Source of the DNA: Lacrimispora saccharolytica
GTDB lineage: Bacteria > Bacillota > Clostridia > Lachnospirales > Lachnospiraceae
Direction: 5' to 3'
Length of the DNA: 64,000 nt
Assembly: GCA_016899975.1 (NCBI GenBank)
Contig: JACJJN010000007.1
Span: 55,510-119,509 of the forward strand
Part shown: positions 8,551-17,710 of the stretch, in pieces
Layout: every line of letters begins with the position of its first letter
Position numbering within the stretch: the stretch's first letter is position 1
The notes under the pieces: generated by a model
Told to the model about the DNA's origin: nothing
The model's database searches: none
The model's input: the letters and a program-made list of their open reading frames with translations, nothing else
Position numbers and translations under genes: made by a program

Positions 8551-9576
8551 ATGGCAAAGAAAGTAGTTACATTTGGTGAAATCATGTTGAGACTGGCACC
8601 GGAAGGATATTACCGTTTTGTACAGGCGGATACCTACGGCGCAACCTATGGCGGCGGCGAAGCAAACGTATCTGTTTCCTTGGCTAACTACGGATTCGAT
8701 TCTTACTTTGTAACGAAACTTCCAAAACACGAAATCGGACAGGCTGGTGTAAACTCCCTGCGCAGATATGGTGTAAATACAAATTACATTGCCCGCGGCG
8801 GTGACCGTGTAGGTATCTACTTCCTGGAGAAAGGCGCTTCCCAGAGACCTTCCAAGGTTATTTATGACCGTGCAGGTTCTTCTATCGCAACTGCTGATGC
8901 ATCTGACTTCAACTGGAAAGAGATCTTCGAGGGCGCTGAGTGGTTCCACTTCACAGGTATTACTCCGGCTCTGGGCGACAACGTAGCGGCAATCTGTCTG
9001 GAAGCCTGCAAAGCTGCAAAAGAAGCCGGTGTTAAGATTTCCTGTGACCTGAACTACAGAAACAAACTGTGGAGCAAAGAAAAAGCCGGCCAGGTAATGG
9101 GCGAACTTTGCAAATACGTTGACGTATGTATCGCAAACGAGGAAGACGCAGCAGATGTATTCGGCATCAAAGCTTCCAACACAGACGTAACTGCAGGCGA
9201 GATCAACCGTGAAGGCTACAAAGATGTTGCAAAACAGCTGGCTGACCGTTTCGGATTTGAAAAAGTCTGCATCACTCTGCGTGAGTCTCTGTCCGCAAAT
9301 GACAATAACTGGTCCGGTATGCTGTATGACGGAAACGACTACTACTTCAGCAAAAAATACAAAATGCACATTGTGGACCGCGTAGGCGGCGGCGACAGCT
9401 TCGGCGGCGGACTGATCGCAGCTACCTTAAACGGATATGATTCTCAGGGAATCATCGAATTTGCGGTTGCAGCATCCTGTCTGAAACACTCCATCGAAGG
9501 CGACTACAACATGGTTACCATGGATGAAGTTGCGAAACTGGCGGGTGGAGACGGATCCGGACGTGTTCAGAGATAA
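8551..9576 (+). CDS. kdgK: 2-keto-3-deoxygluconate kinase (PfkB family)
   Basis: 341-residue ribokinase/PfkB sugar kinase that phosphorylates 2-keto-3-deoxygluconate to KDPG, the substrate of the aldolase encoded 62 bases upstream. Visible marks are the N-terminal GEIMLRLAP, the substrate-lid region GGGEANVSVSLANYG, and the PfkB signature DRVGGGDSFGGGLIA with the catalytic Asp in GGGD. AAAAGGAG precedes the ATG. Together with kdgA it forms the last two steps of hexuronate and gluconate degradation. KDG specificity rests on the operon partner and general resemblance. Confidence 0.9.
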   Translation: MAKKVVTFGEIMLRLAPEGYYRFVQADTYGATYGGGEANVSVSLANYGFDSYFVTKLPKHEIGQAGVNSLRRYGVNTNYIARGGDRVGIYFLEKGASQRPSKVIYDRAGSSIATADASDFNWKEIFEGAEWFHFTGITPALGDNVAAICLEACKAAKEAGVKISCDLNYRNKLWSKEKAGQVMGELCKYVDVCIANEEDAADVFGIKASNTDVTAGEINREGYKDVAKQLADRFGFEKVCITLRESLSANDNNWSGMLYDGNDYYFSKKYKMHIVDRVGGGDSFGGGLIAATLNGYDSQGIIEFAVAASCLKHSIEGDYNMVTMDEVAKLAGGDGSGRVQR

Positions 9577-9688
9577 TCTCTGCACCGGACAAGTTCTTCA
9601 CAATTATATACTACCATCTCAGTGAGACCGGCAGCTCCAACTGCCAGGAGAGGCTGACTCACTTTCACACACAATGATTTGATTATAG

Positions 9689-9725
9689 TTGGGGCACTGC
9701 AAAAGCAGTGCCCCAATCCTTTTTT
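9689..9725 (+). terminator. Terminator between kdgK and the second kinase
   Basis: A perfect 12-bp stem (TTGGGGCACTGC / GCAGTGCCCCAA) with an AAAA loop, followed by TCCTTTTTT. It ends only four bases before the ribosome site of the next gene, so folding could also limit that gene's expression. Confidence 0.92.
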
Positions 9726-9740
9726 GAAGGGAGGATGTTT

Positions 9741-10817
9741 ATGACTTCTGCAAACAGCACAAAACAGAATAGTTCCCCCATGACTGCCAAAAACAGCGAA
9801 CGGGATTTTGATCTTCTCGCCCTCGGCGAAGTACTGCTCCGCCTCTCACCGCCGGTAAATGAACGACTGGTGCGCGGCGATACCCTTGAGAAAACTGCAG
9901 GCGGCGCAGAATTGAATGTCGTTTCCGGTGTTTCTCTTCTCGGACTTCACACAGGCATCATCTCCAAACTGCCCTCCAACGATCTGGGAACCTATGTAAA
10001 AAACCGTATCCGTTTCCTGGGCGTTTCCGATGACTATCTGGTATATGATGCGGACAAAAATGCCCGACTCGGCGTTTACTACTACGAAGGCGGCGCTTAT
10101 CCGAGAAAGCCGCGTATCGTCTACGACCGCGCACATACCACGTTCCAGGAGATCCATATCAGCGATTATGATGAAAAAATGTTCTCCTCCACCCGCTGTT
10201 TCCACACCAGCGGCATCACCCTGGCACTCAGTCCGAACACAAGGGAAACCGCCATCGAAATGATCAAGCGCTTCAAGGAACAGGGAACTCTGATCTCCTT
10301 TGACGTCAATTTCCGCGGCAATCTCTGGACCGGAGACGAAGCCCGTGAATGCATCGAGAAGATCCTTCCCTACGTGGATATCTTCTTCTGTTCGGAAGAT
10401 ACTGCCCGCCTGACCTTCCTGAAAGAAGGCACCGCGCAGGAGATCATGAAAAGCTTTACCGAAGAATACCCGATCTCCATCGTCGCCTCCACACAGAGAA
10501 TCGTACACAGCCCGAAGATCCACACTTTCGGTTCTGTGATCTACAGCTCTGCGGATGATACGTTCTATGAGGAAGAGCCGTATCACAATATTGAAGTCGT
10601 AGACCGCATCGGCTCCGGAGACGCTTATGTTTCCGGTGTTCTGTACAGCCTTTTAGCAAATCCTGGAGACTATGCAAAGGCACTGTCCTACGGAAATGCC
10701 ACCGGTTCTGTAAAAAATACGATTCCAGGCGATCTTCCTTCCTGCGACAGGAAAGAAATCGATTCCATTATCCGCGAACATCACACAACCGGACGCCATT
10801 CCGAGATGGATCGCTGA
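9741..10817 (+). CDS. PfkB-family sugar kinase, second copy
   Basis: 358 residues, PfkB fold, about the same layout as the preceding kdgK (GEVLLRLSPP, TAGGAELNVVSGVSLLG, and DRIGSGDAYVSGVLY with the catalytic Asp in GSGD). It carries a longer N-terminus of some 25 polar residues. The start is the ATG at 9741, six bases after GGGAGG; the earlier frame start at 9708 lies inside the terminator. It may be a second ketodeoxygluconate kinase or act on a related keto-sugar. It is separated from kdgK by a strong terminator, so it is either read through or separately controlled. Confidence 0.86.
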   Translation: MTSANSTKQNSSPMTAKNSERDFDLLALGEVLLRLSPPVNERLVRGDTLEKTAGGAELNVVSGVSLLGLHTGIISKLPSNDLGTYVKNRIRFLGVSDDYLVYDADKNARLGVYYYEGGAYPRKPRIVYDRAHTTFQEIHISDYDEKMFSSTRCFHTSGITLALSPNTRETAIEMIKRFKEQGTLISFDVNFRGNLWTGDEARECIEKILPYVDIFFCSEDTARLTFLKEGTAQEIMKSFTEEYPISIVASTQRIVHSPKIHTFGSVIYSSADDTFYEEEPYHNIEVVDRIGSGDAYVSGVLYSLLANPGDYAKALSYGNATGSVKNTIPGDLPSCDRKEIDSIIREHHTTGRHSEMDR

Positions 10818-10820
10818 CAC

Positions 10821-10866
10821 ACAAAAGATCCCGGTCAGGAAATCATTCCTGCCGGGATCTTTTGTT
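10821..10866 (+). terminator. Terminator after the second PfkB kinase
   Basis: ACAAAAGATCCCGGTCAGGA pairs with TCCTGCCGGGATCTTTTGT across a short loop. A- and T-rich flanks make it bidirectional. Confidence 0.9.
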
Positions 10867-10903
10867 ATGGATGTTTTGATGAAAATTATGTATGATTATG
10901 GCT

Positions 10904-11251
10904 TTATTTCAGAATCTTCATCTTGTATTTACTGTTCTTCATAAATCCTGAGGTCCGGGAAGAAATTTTTTCTGCGGTGCGCTGCTCCGCCTTCCGGTTT
11001 CCGCCGCCGGTTTCCAGTGAAACTTTACAGCTTCCGAAAAGCTTCTCACACAATTCATTTTTTCCATCCCTCAGTGCATCATAGCCGTTTACCAGCAGTT
11101 CACACATCCTCAGGTATGCGCCTGAAAGCAGGTTGTACAGCCGATGCAGCGGATGTTTGCTGTAATCGTCACTTCTGAACGCCCATACAATTCCGGCGCT
11201 CAATACCAGGATACAACCAATCAGTAATACAATGTCTATTACATACAACAT
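10904..11251 (-). CDS. Small single-pass membrane protein, unknown
   Basis: 115 residues not recognised as any named family. One hydrophobic helix spans residues about 4-24 (IDIVLLIGCILVLSAGIVWA). A soluble, probably cytoplasmic part follows, ending in a Lys/Arg-rich tail. AAGGGG precedes the ATG at a good distance, which supports real translation. It stands alone between a terminator and an AT-rich gap. Confidence 0.6.
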   Translation of the reverse strand: MLYVIDIVLLIGCILVLSAGIVWAFRSDDYSKHPLHRLYNLLSGAYLRMCELLVNGYDALRDGKNELCEKLFGSCKVSLETGGGNRKAEQRTAEKISSRTSGFMKNSKYKMKILK

Positions 11252-11500
11252 AGGCTCAACCCCTTTCTTCTCTTCTTTCTTATATCTTATCTCACTTCTT
11301 TTTATTCGTCAATAATTATTTTGATTTTTTATGATATAATTATATTTATTTCGTCTTTTATTCTAACAAAAAATTATAATTTTATTATTGTCTATTTTTT
11401 TGTATTTTTTCAGACTATTTTGTTTCTGTCTTATCCCAGTATAAGTAGCGATAAATAACCGTATGTTTCGCGGCTTATACTGGCAGGTGATATAAAAAAA
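11252..11500. other. AT-rich gap without a gene
   Basis: Very AT-rich with runs of T and A on both strands. No ORF with a ribosome site and no RNA gene was recognised. It presumably carries the promoter of the minus-strand membrane-protein gene at 10904-11251. Confidence 0.5.
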
Positions 11501-11581
11501 TCCTGGAGCATGTACAAAACTTCCTTCCCGCCATCGGTATCCTCCGCTCTGCAGAAAGCAATTTTCACACACGCTCCAGGA
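11501..11581 (-). terminator. Repeat-type hairpin after the 87-residue gene
   Basis: Arms CCTGGAGC(A)TGT and ACACGCTCCAGG enclose about 55 bases. On the minus strand the right arm is followed by ATTTTTTTAT, so it can act as a terminator. The arms resemble the GAGCGTGTTTG / CAAACACGCTC ends of the repeat family seen at 22.3 kb and the CTGGAGC hairpin at 51.2 kb. Confidence 0.6.
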
Positions 11582-11584
11582 GCT

Positions 11585-11848
11585 TTATCCCTCTACGATC
11601 AGATATTTTCCATCCGGAAGGCGGAATACCTCACTCTGCTCTTCCAGTTCCTTATCACTCAAGCCTTCCACATCCATGCCTTCCTCTTCCATAAATTCTC
11701 TCACTTCCTTCAGAGAATCCACAACGACTGCCAGGCACTCCTCCAGAAAAGCTTCCGCCTCCTCAAAAGTTTCCGCAATCGGTTCTTCAAATAGCTGTTC
11801 CTGGTTTTTCAGAAAAGTCAGCACATATTCTTCCTTGTAAGTTTCCAT
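11585..11848 (-). CDS. Small acidic protein, unknown
   Basis: 87 residues, strongly acidic (many Glu), predicted helical, no membrane segment, no recognised family. AGGAGGAAAAT directly precedes the ATG, which makes translation likely. It is followed by a terminator-like repeat hairpin. The upstream HAD gene is separated by a compound palindrome, so it is probably not co-transcribed tightly. Confidence 0.6.
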   Translation of the reverse strand: METYKEEYVLTFLKNQEQLFEEPIAETFEEAEAFLEECLAVVVDSLKEVREFMEEEGMDVEGLSDKELEEQSEVFRLPDGKYLIVEG

Positions 11849-11885
11849 ATTTTCCTCCTGTTTGGTTTATTTCCCCTGGCAACGA

Positions 11886-11950
11886 GCCAAGCGGACATGC
11901 TTGCATGTCCATTTGGCGGTGCTGTGTGCCAGTGGCACACGGTTAGCACC
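11886..11950. repeat. Compound palindromic repeat, copy 1
   Basis: Two adjacent hairpins. The first is GCCAAGCGGACATGC facing GCATGTCCATTTGGC (11886-11917). The second is GGTGCT-TGTGCC facing GGCACA-AGCACC (11918-11950). The first hairpin and about 20 bases before it recur at 20919-20950. It lies in the gap between two minus-strand genes. Confidence 0.7.
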
Positions 11951-11984
11951 GACCGAAACGAAGTGCAGACCTTCCGCAGTTTTT

Positions 11985-12644
11985 TTATTTCTCATGGATC
12001 AGCTGCAGGATCTCTTCCGGAGTGTCGATCAGCGCCATCGCATGATTTTCGATCAGCTCCTGTCTCGTGCGAAATCCCCAGGTCACCCCCACGGTGAACA
12101 TTCCCGCTGCTCTTCCGGTCTGCATATCTGTGTTTGTATCGCCAAAATACATACATTCCTCCGGCAGGACTTTCAGCTTCTCCGCAATCCTGAGCGCTCC
12201 GTCCGGCGCCGGCTTTCTTGGGATCTCCCTGGTCTGTCCCTGAATCCGGTCGAAAATCCCCTTGCCGTAAATAGCCTCCGTCACATAGATTGCCTCCTCA
12301 TGGGGTTTATTGGAACAAACCGCAAGAAAAATTCCCTGCTCCTTCAGTTTCTGCAGCGTCTCCGGCATTCCGTCAAATGGACGGACATGGTACATCGGAT
12401 CCTGTGCAAAATATTTGCGGATCAACGGAATTCCTTCCTCCCAGCGTGTTCCCTGGCGGTCACCGGCATCAAAAAGCGCTCGCTTCAGCGTCTGATCAAT
12501 TCCGTCGCCGGCATAATAATTATACGCTTCCACCGGCTGCGGCTTTAAATGAAATTCTTCCAGCACCATATTGCCGGCACGTGCTATGGACTCTACAGTG
12601 TCTGCAATCGTGCCGTCCAGATCAAAAATACAAGCTTTTATCAT
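11985..12644 (-). CDS. HAD-family phosphatase, phosphoglycolate phosphatase-like
   Basis: 219 residues, HAD superfamily with a helical cap. Motif I is FDLDGTIADT (nucleophile and acid/base Asp, residues 8 and 10), motif II VCSNKP, motif III Lys in RKPAPDG, motif IV YFGDTNTDMQTGRAAG. The layout resembles Gph/PgpB-like phosphatases that remove phosphate from small metabolites such as 2-phosphoglycolate. Substrate cannot be fixed from sequence. The ATG at 12644 follows AGAGGTG. A hairpin lies in its leader (12686-12717). Confidence 0.88.
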   Translation of the reverse strand: MIKACIFDLDGTIADTVESIARAGNMVLEEFHLKPQPVEAYNYYAGDGIDQTLKRALFDAGDRQGTRWEEGIPLIRKYFAQDPMYHVRPFDGMPETLQKLKEQGIFLAVCSNKPHEEAIYVTEAIYGKGIFDRIQGQTREIPRKPAPDGALRIAEKLKVLPEECMYFGDTNTDMQTGRAAGMFTVGVTWGFRTRQELIENHAMALIDTPEEILQLIHEK

Positions 12645-12685
12645 AGATTTACACCTCTGTCAGTTTTTTTTCCTGCTGTATTTCA

Positions 12686-12717
12686 CAGCAGATATCCTCC
12701 TTGCCGGATATCTGCTG
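12686..12717 (-). promoter_or_regulatory. Hairpin in the leader of the HAD gene
   Basis: CAGCAGATATCC pairs with GGATATCTGCTG around a 7-base loop, about 40 bases upstream of the HAD ATG. On the plus strand it is followed by TTCTTCTTCATT, so it could also end transcription in that direction. Role unknown. Confidence 0.4.
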
Positions 12718-12719
12718 TT

Positions 12720-13003
12720 CTTCTTCATTATAGAATAACAGACAGGTCCATGCAAGAGAAACTCTCATAGGCATTGCATTTTCATACGGTCTGAGCAGTG
12801 AATACACAGACCCGGCTGCATAGTTACCGGTTACAAACGCTTTTTTTAATTAACCCTTTCCTTTTTGCACGAAAAGTATTACAATAGATGCATAATGAGT
12901 AAACGCAGTTCTTCTGCGTGATAGCGGCTGTATTAGATTATGGCGGCACCGTCGGATAAACCGTGACGGAACCGCTGCGAAACAGACGCTGAAAGGAGAC
13001 ATT
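12720..13003. other. Intergenic region between divergent genes
   Basis: Gene-free. It should hold the promoters of the HAD gene (minus) and the 96-residue membrane protein (plus). A TACAAT box is at 12880-12885, but no convincing -35 lies at the right distance. No RNA gene recognised. Confidence 0.4.
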
Positions 13004-13294
13004 ATGGCAAAAAAAATTGCAAAAACTCTTTGCGGTCTGACGGTTGTGATGGCTGCGGTTGGCGGTGTACTCGCATATTTGAAGATCAGGGATCAGAAAG
13101 ACTCCCTGGATGAGGATTTTGATGATTTTACTGATGAATTCGAAGATCAGGATTCCTCCCCGGAGCGCACATACACAACGCTGTCCAAAACTACCAGATC
13201 CGAAGAGGATGAGGATGAGGAAGAGTCAGAGGAAACGGAAACTTCCGACGAAACTGCAGAAGACGAAAAGGCTCCTCAGACTGCGGAAAAATAG
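13004..13294 (+). CDS. Small membrane-anchored acidic protein, unknown
   Basis: 96 residues. A short basic N-terminus and one hydrophobic helix at about residues 8-27 are followed by a very acidic Asp/Glu/Ser/Thr tail that is probably disordered. GAAAGGAGACATT places a good ribosome site before the ATG. Not recognised as a named family. It is followed by a strong terminator, so it is a single-gene unit. Confidence 0.6.
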   Translation: MAKKIAKTLCGLTVVMAAVGGVLAYLKIRDQKDSLDEDFDDFTDEFEDQDSSPERTYTTLSKTTRSEEDEDEEESEETETSDETAEDEKAPQTAEK

Positions 13295-13354
13295 TGTTGC
13301 TGACACACCAGCGAAGGCAGCATGACTGCCGGATGATTTCCCAGGCAGAAGCTA

Positions 13355-13424
13355 AAGAGGCTGTCAGAAAACGAAAAAGATCCATAGTTTCCAACGGATC
13401 GTTTCGCTTTCTGACAGTCTCTTT
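13355..13424 (+). terminator. Terminator after the acidic membrane protein gene
   Basis: A long stem, GAG-CTGTCAGAAA-CGAAA-GATCC facing GGATC-TTTCG-TTTCTGACAG-CTC, then TTTTCTTTC. The reverse strand also ends in a T-poor run, so it mainly serves the plus strand. Confidence 0.88.
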
Positions 13425-13518
13425 TCTTTCACACAATCTACAGCGCATCTTCTTCTGATATCAGAAATTTCTTCCCAGACATCACTGACTTTTACATTTT
13501 CTGGGTTTTGCCGGAACT

Positions 13519-14937
13519 TCACCCGGAAATTTTTCCCGGATTTTTCCATACTTCCAGAAGCTTTTCGCACGCCCTTGGGATTTCTTCCTCTTTCATCGAA
13601 GCATATCCGATCAGTACCGTATCATCCCGGGTTTCTGTCTCACCGATATAATAATCTTTCAGGCAATACACCCGTATTCCAGCCTGGGCAGCCAGACGTG
13701 CCGCCTGCTCGCCGCAAAGGCCGTTATTCAGCTTCAGAAGGACATGTACGCCCGCATGCTCCCCGGACACAGTACAGATATCCTGAAACGCTTTCAGCTG
13801 CCGCAACAAAAGATCGTGTTTCGCTTTATACAGCGCGCGCATCCGGTTCAGATGACGTTCAAAATAGCCGTCTCTCAGAAAGATCTCCAGGATCTTCTGA
13901 TCCGTTCTCGACACAGTCGCAGAAAAATTTTTACCTCTCTGCCGGTACAGCGGAAGAAGGCTTTCCGGAAGTACCATATAGCTGACACGGATGGACGGCG
14001 CGATCGCCCTGGAAAAGGTTCCAAGATAAATCACCCGCTGTCCCTGGTCGAATCCCTGCAGGGCTGGAATCGGTTTGCCTTTATAGCGGAATTCGCTGTC
14101 ATAATCATCCTCCAGCAGATAACGCCCTTCCTCCCTGGCAGCCCACGCCAGAAGAGCCATCCGGCGTTTCAGCGGCATGACGGTTCCCATTGGGAACTGA
14201 TGGGCCGGCATCACATAGGCAATCTGTGCGCCGGAGGCTTCCAGCGCTTTCCGGTCCATGCCCGCCTCGTCCAGAGGGACAGGACAGATTGTATGCCCCA
14301 GGCTCTGAAAACACCGGAACGCGCTCTGATATGTGGGATTTTCCATGGCAATCTTTTTCTTTTCCCCAAAGATCACCGAAAGCAGCATCAGCAGGTAGTC
14401 ATTTCCAGCCCCCACAATGATCTGTGACGGACGGCAGTTTACTCCCCTGGCATGATGGAGATAATTGGCGATTGCCTCCCGAAGGCCATATTCTCCCTGA
14501 GAATCTCCCAGCTGAAACAATTCCGGGTCTGCATGGTTCAGCACATCTTTGGAGATCTTCTTCCAGGCATTGTGCGGAAATCCTCCCGGCTCAATTCCGC
14601 TGACAGCAAAATCCCAGCGATATTCCGGCTTCCGTTCCTCGCGGACCACCTCCGACTCCCGCTGCATCCCTTCAATATGGTACAGTTCTTCCATCTCACA
14701 GGCAAAATATCCCCGGTAAGGGATGCTTTCCAGATACCCTTCCGAGACCAGCTGCTCATACGCCAGTTCCACGGTACTGCGGCTTACCTGCAGATAACTG
14801 CTGAGAGAGCGGGAAGACGGCAGACGCTCCCCGGGGAGTATCTGCCGTCTTCTGATTTCTTCTCTGATATAATCGTAAATCTGCTGATATAAAGGGATTT
14901 TACTGTGCGTATCCAAAGAAATCGCAAGTTCTGTCAT
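13519..14937 (-). CDS. MocR/GabR-type regulator (GntR HTH + aminotransferase fold)
   Basis: 472 residues. Residues about 10-75 are a GntR winged helix (IPLYQQIYDYIREEI ... LPSSRSLSSYLQVSRST). Residues about 110-470 are an aspartate-aminotransferase-like domain that in MocR proteins binds PLP (YLLEDDYDSEFRY is the hallmark). The PLP-binding lysine expected in the GTFSK motif is Arg here (GTFSRAIAP; codon AGG), so an internal aldimine cannot form in the usual way. It lies 10 bases after glnS in the same direction. Relatives control pyridoxal or GABA genes; none of those is next to it here. The C-terminal helix ends close to a terminator-rich gap. Confidence 0.9.
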   Translation of the reverse strand: MTELAISLDTHSKIPLYQQIYDYIREEIRRRQILPGERLPSSRSLSSYLQVSRSTVELAYEQLVSEGYLESIPYRGYFACEMEELYHIEGMQRESEVVREERKPEYRWDFAVSGIEPGGFPHNAWKKISKDVLNHADPELFQLGDSQGEYGLREAIANYLHHARGVNCRPSQIIVGAGNDYLLMLLSVIFGEKKKIAMENPTYQSAFRCFQSLGHTICPVPLDEAGMDRKALEASGAQIAYVMPAHQFPMGTVMPLKRRMALLAWAAREEGRYLLEDDYDSEFRYKGKPIPALQGFDQGQRVIYLGTFSRAIAPSIRVSYMVLPESLLPLYRQRGKNFSATVSRTDQKILEIFLRDGYFERHLNRMRALYKAKHDLLLRQLKAFQDICTVSGEHAGVHVLLKLNNGLCGEQAARLAAQAGIRVYCLKDYYIGETETRDDTVLIGYASMKEEEIPRACEKLLEVWKNPGKISG

Positions 14938-14947
14938 ATCCTTTTCC

Positions 14948-16621
14948 TCAGTTCTGTTTTGGAAGCTTAAAGGAACTCTTCAGAGAAACGATACGGTTAA
15001 ACACCAGCGCATCCTCCTTGGAATCCTTTGCGTCCACACAGAAGTATCCGTTCCGCACAAACTGGAAACGGTCGTATGGTTTCGCTCCTGCAAAAGCCGG
15101 TTCCAGATAGCATTCGCTCTTCACCGTCAGAGAATTTGGATTCAGATTCAGGGAACCGTCCTCGTTGTATACGCCCTTTTCCTCATCGATCAGGTTCTCA
15201 TACAGGCGGCATACTGCCTTCACTGCTGTCTCTGCAGCTACCCAGTGGATCGTGCCTTTTACTTTTCTTCCGTCCGGCGCATTTCCGCCTTTGGTTTCCG
15301 GATCATAAGTGGCATGGATCACGGTAATATTGCCGTTTTCATCCTTCTCACATCCGGTACAGGTAACAAAGTATGCGTTCATCAGACGAACCTCATTGCC
15401 CGGGAACATACGGAAATATTTTTTCGGCGGAACTTCCATAAAGTCTTCCCGCTCAATGTACAACTCTCTGCCAAACGGTACCTGACGGCTTCCCAGAGCC
15501 TCATTTTCCAGGTTGTTCGGCACATCCAGCATCTCTGTCTGGTCTTCCGGATAATTGTCAATGACCAGTTTCACAGGATCCAGGATTGCCATCATACGCG
15601 GACTCTTCATTTTCAGGTCTTCACGGATACAGTACTCCAGCATCGCGTAGTCCACGGAACTGTTTGCCTTTGAGATTCCGCACAGGTCGATCAGCATCTG
15701 GATCGATTCCGGCGTAAATCCACGGCGGCGCAGTCCCGCGATGGACGCGATCCGCGGATCATCCCATCCGTCCACGATTCCGTCCTCTACCAGTTTCTTG
15801 ATATAACGCTTTCCTGTCACCACATTGGTCAGGTACAGCTTCGCGAACTCGATCTGACGCGGCGGCATCGGATATTCCAGCTCTCTTACCACCCAGTCGT
15901 AAAGCGGGCGGTGATCCTCAAATTCCAGCGTACACAGGGAATGGGTGATGCCCTCGATCGCATCCTCGATCGGATGTGCGAAATCGTACATCGGATAGAT
16001 GCACCATTTATCTCCGGTGTTATGGTGAGCCACATGAGCCACACGGTAGATGATCGGATCTCTCATATTGATATTCGGGGATGCCATATCGATTTTTGCG
16101 CGGAGCACACGGCTGCCGTCCTCAAATTTTCCGTCTTTCATCTGCTGGAACAGTTCCAGGTTTTCCTCAACGCTGCGGTTTCGGTACGGGCTGTCTTTTC
16201 CAGGCTCCGTCAGCGTTCCCCGGTATTCACGGATCTCTTCCGGACTCAGGTCGCAGACATATGCCCTTCCTTTTTTGATCAGCTTTACCGCCGCCTCATA
16301 CATCTGGTCAAAGTAGTCGGACGCGAAATACAGATGATCTTGCCAGTCGGCGCCCAGCCACTGGATATCTTCTTTGATCGACTCAACAAATTCCGTTTTT
16401 TCTTTGGTCGGGTTTGTATCATCAAAACGAAGGTGAAATTCACCGTTATATTTTTTTGCCATTCCGTAGCTCAGCAGGATCGCTTTGGCATGTCCGATGT
16501 GCAGGTAGCCGTTGGGCTCCGGCGGGAAACGGGTGCAGACATGGTCATAAACGCCCTCTGCCAGGTCTTTGTCAATGGCCTGCTCGATAAAATTTCTGGA
16601 TACCACTTCTTTTTCTTCCAT
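14948..16621 (-). CDS. glnS: Glutaminyl-tRNA synthetase
   Basis: 557-residue class I synthetase that charges tRNA-Gln. [16 protein letters not shown] carries the HIGH motif (residues about 41-44), and the segments [22 protein letters not shown] and [16 protein letters not shown] are typical of GlnRS and not of bacterial GluRS. The position of the second class I signature (KMSKS; MSKR in E. coli GlnRS) reads VVTGKRYI, keeping the Lys. AGGAGGATTCATCCCT precedes the ATG. Its presence suggests direct glutaminylation; GatCAB is not in the window. Length is standard. Confidence 0.95.
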   Translation of the reverse strand: MEEKEVVSRNFIEQAIDKDLAEGVYDHVCTRFPPEPNGYLHIGHAKAILLSYGMAKKYNGEFHLRFDDTNPTKEKTEFVESIKEDIQWLGADWQDHLYFASDYFDQMYEAAVKLIKKGRAYVCDLSPEEIREYRGTLTEPGKDSPYRNRSVEENLELFQQMKDGKFEDGSRVLRAKIDMASPNINMRDPIIYRVAHVAHHNTGDKWCIYPMYDFAHPIEDAIEGITHSLCTLEFEDHRPLYDWVVRELEYPMPPRQIEFAKLYLTNVVTGKRYIKKLVEDGIVDGWDDPRIASIAGLRRRGFTPESIQMLIDLCGISKANSSVDYAMLEYCIREDLKMKSPRMMAILDPVKLVIDNYPEDQTEMLDVPNNLENEALGSRQVPFGRELYIEREDFMEVPPKKYFRMFPGNEVRLMNAYFVTCTGCEKDENGNITVIHATYDPETKGGNAPDGRKVKGTIHWVAAETAVKAVCRLYENLIDEEKGVYNEDGSLNLNPNSLTVKSECYLEPAFAGAKPYDRFQFVRNGYFCVDAKDSKEDALVFNRIVSLKSSFKLPKQN

Positions 16622-16760
16622 AGGGATGAATCCTCCTCGAATCTATTGCTGCTTATAATATTCCACTATAACACAAAAAGCCCTGTTTTCAAAGGTTTTT
16701 CTGTACTATTTTTCTCACGTTCCGCAGTATTTCAGTCAAGTCTGCCATAAAACTGAACGA

Positions 16761-17594
16761 TTGTCTGTTTTTACATCTGCTCTTGAAATTATTTCCTGTA
16801 TCATCCATAATAAATATAAGAAAATCCATAACTGTGCAGACGCATCTGTACAGTTACAATTCTTCCATTCTGCATCACCGGACGAAAACGGAAATTACAC
16901 AGCAACCATCCGTCTTAGCACCCATAAGGATTCCTATGGCACATTCATCATACACTCTTATGTCCAAACCCCTTACGGAAAAAATATTTTCCAGCGAAAT
17001 GCTTCTGTGGCACGTCCTGCTCCCGTCTACCCTGACGGCTGGGTACAGACCGGCGGAAACTGGTATTACTATCTGAACAACGTAAAACAGACTGGCTGGC
17101 TGCGGGAGGGCGGCAATCTGTATTACCTGAATTCCGACGGAACAATGGCGCATGATCAGTGGATGCAGGAAAACGGAGAATGGTATTACCTCCGGAACTG
17201 GGGCGCCGCCTTAAACTGTGGTTGGAGTAAGATTGATATTGACTGGTACTGGTTTGACAGCGACTGTACCATGCGCCGTGATGACTGGATGACTGTAGAC
17301 GGAAATCTTTATTACCTCCGTGACTGGGGCGGAATGCTCTATAATCAATGGCGTCAGAAAGACGGGGAATGGTATTACTTCCGCAGCTGGGGCGCTGCTC
17401 TGAACTGCGGCTGGAGCAAGATCGGCATCGACTGGTACTGGTTCGATAAGGACTGCACCATGGCACATGACCAGTGGATACGTTCCGGAAACAATTCCTA
17501 CTATCTGAGAGGATGGGGCGGACGCATGTATGATCAGTGGGCAGCCATCGACGGGAAGAGATATTATTTCCGCAGCGACGGAACCTGCGCCTGA
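16761..17594 (+). pseudogene. 5'-truncated surface protein with Bsp-like and cell-wall-binding repeats
   Basis: The coding remnant has no credible start: the frame opens with TTG, has no ribosome site and no signal peptide. About residues 35-80 resemble the C-terminal half of a GBS Bsp-like repeat (DENGNYTATIRLSTH ... GTFIIHSYV). From about residue 92 on there are choline-binding-type cell-wall repeats (GNWYYYLNN, GEWYYLRNWG, WYWFDSDCT). An 84-residue block is duplicated within it. Complete relatives are exported hydrolases or adhesins, so the N-terminal export and catalytic parts appear lost. It ends normally with a stop followed by a terminator. Confidence 0.72.
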
Positions 17595-17621
17595 AAATCA
17601 TAGATAAACAAATCAATTGTT

Positions 17622-17695
17622 GTAATAGAAACCCCGGCAGGAAACGACTGTGAACAAAAAGTTCCAGGCGCTTTCCTGCCGGGGTTTCTATTATA
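17622..17695. terminator. Bidirectional terminator
   Basis: TAATAGAAACCCCGGCAGGA-AA pairs with TTTCCTGCCGGGGTTTCTAT-TA across a 28-base loop. It lies between the convergent surface-protein remnant and the mannosidase gene. Confidence 0.9.
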
Positions 17696-17710
17696 TCTTT
17701 TACATCTTTC

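Noticed and set aside
16622..16830. Signal peptide and start for the surface protein remnant
   Set aside because: No ATG, GTG or TTG with a ribosome site and a hydrophobic leader in frame was found upstream.
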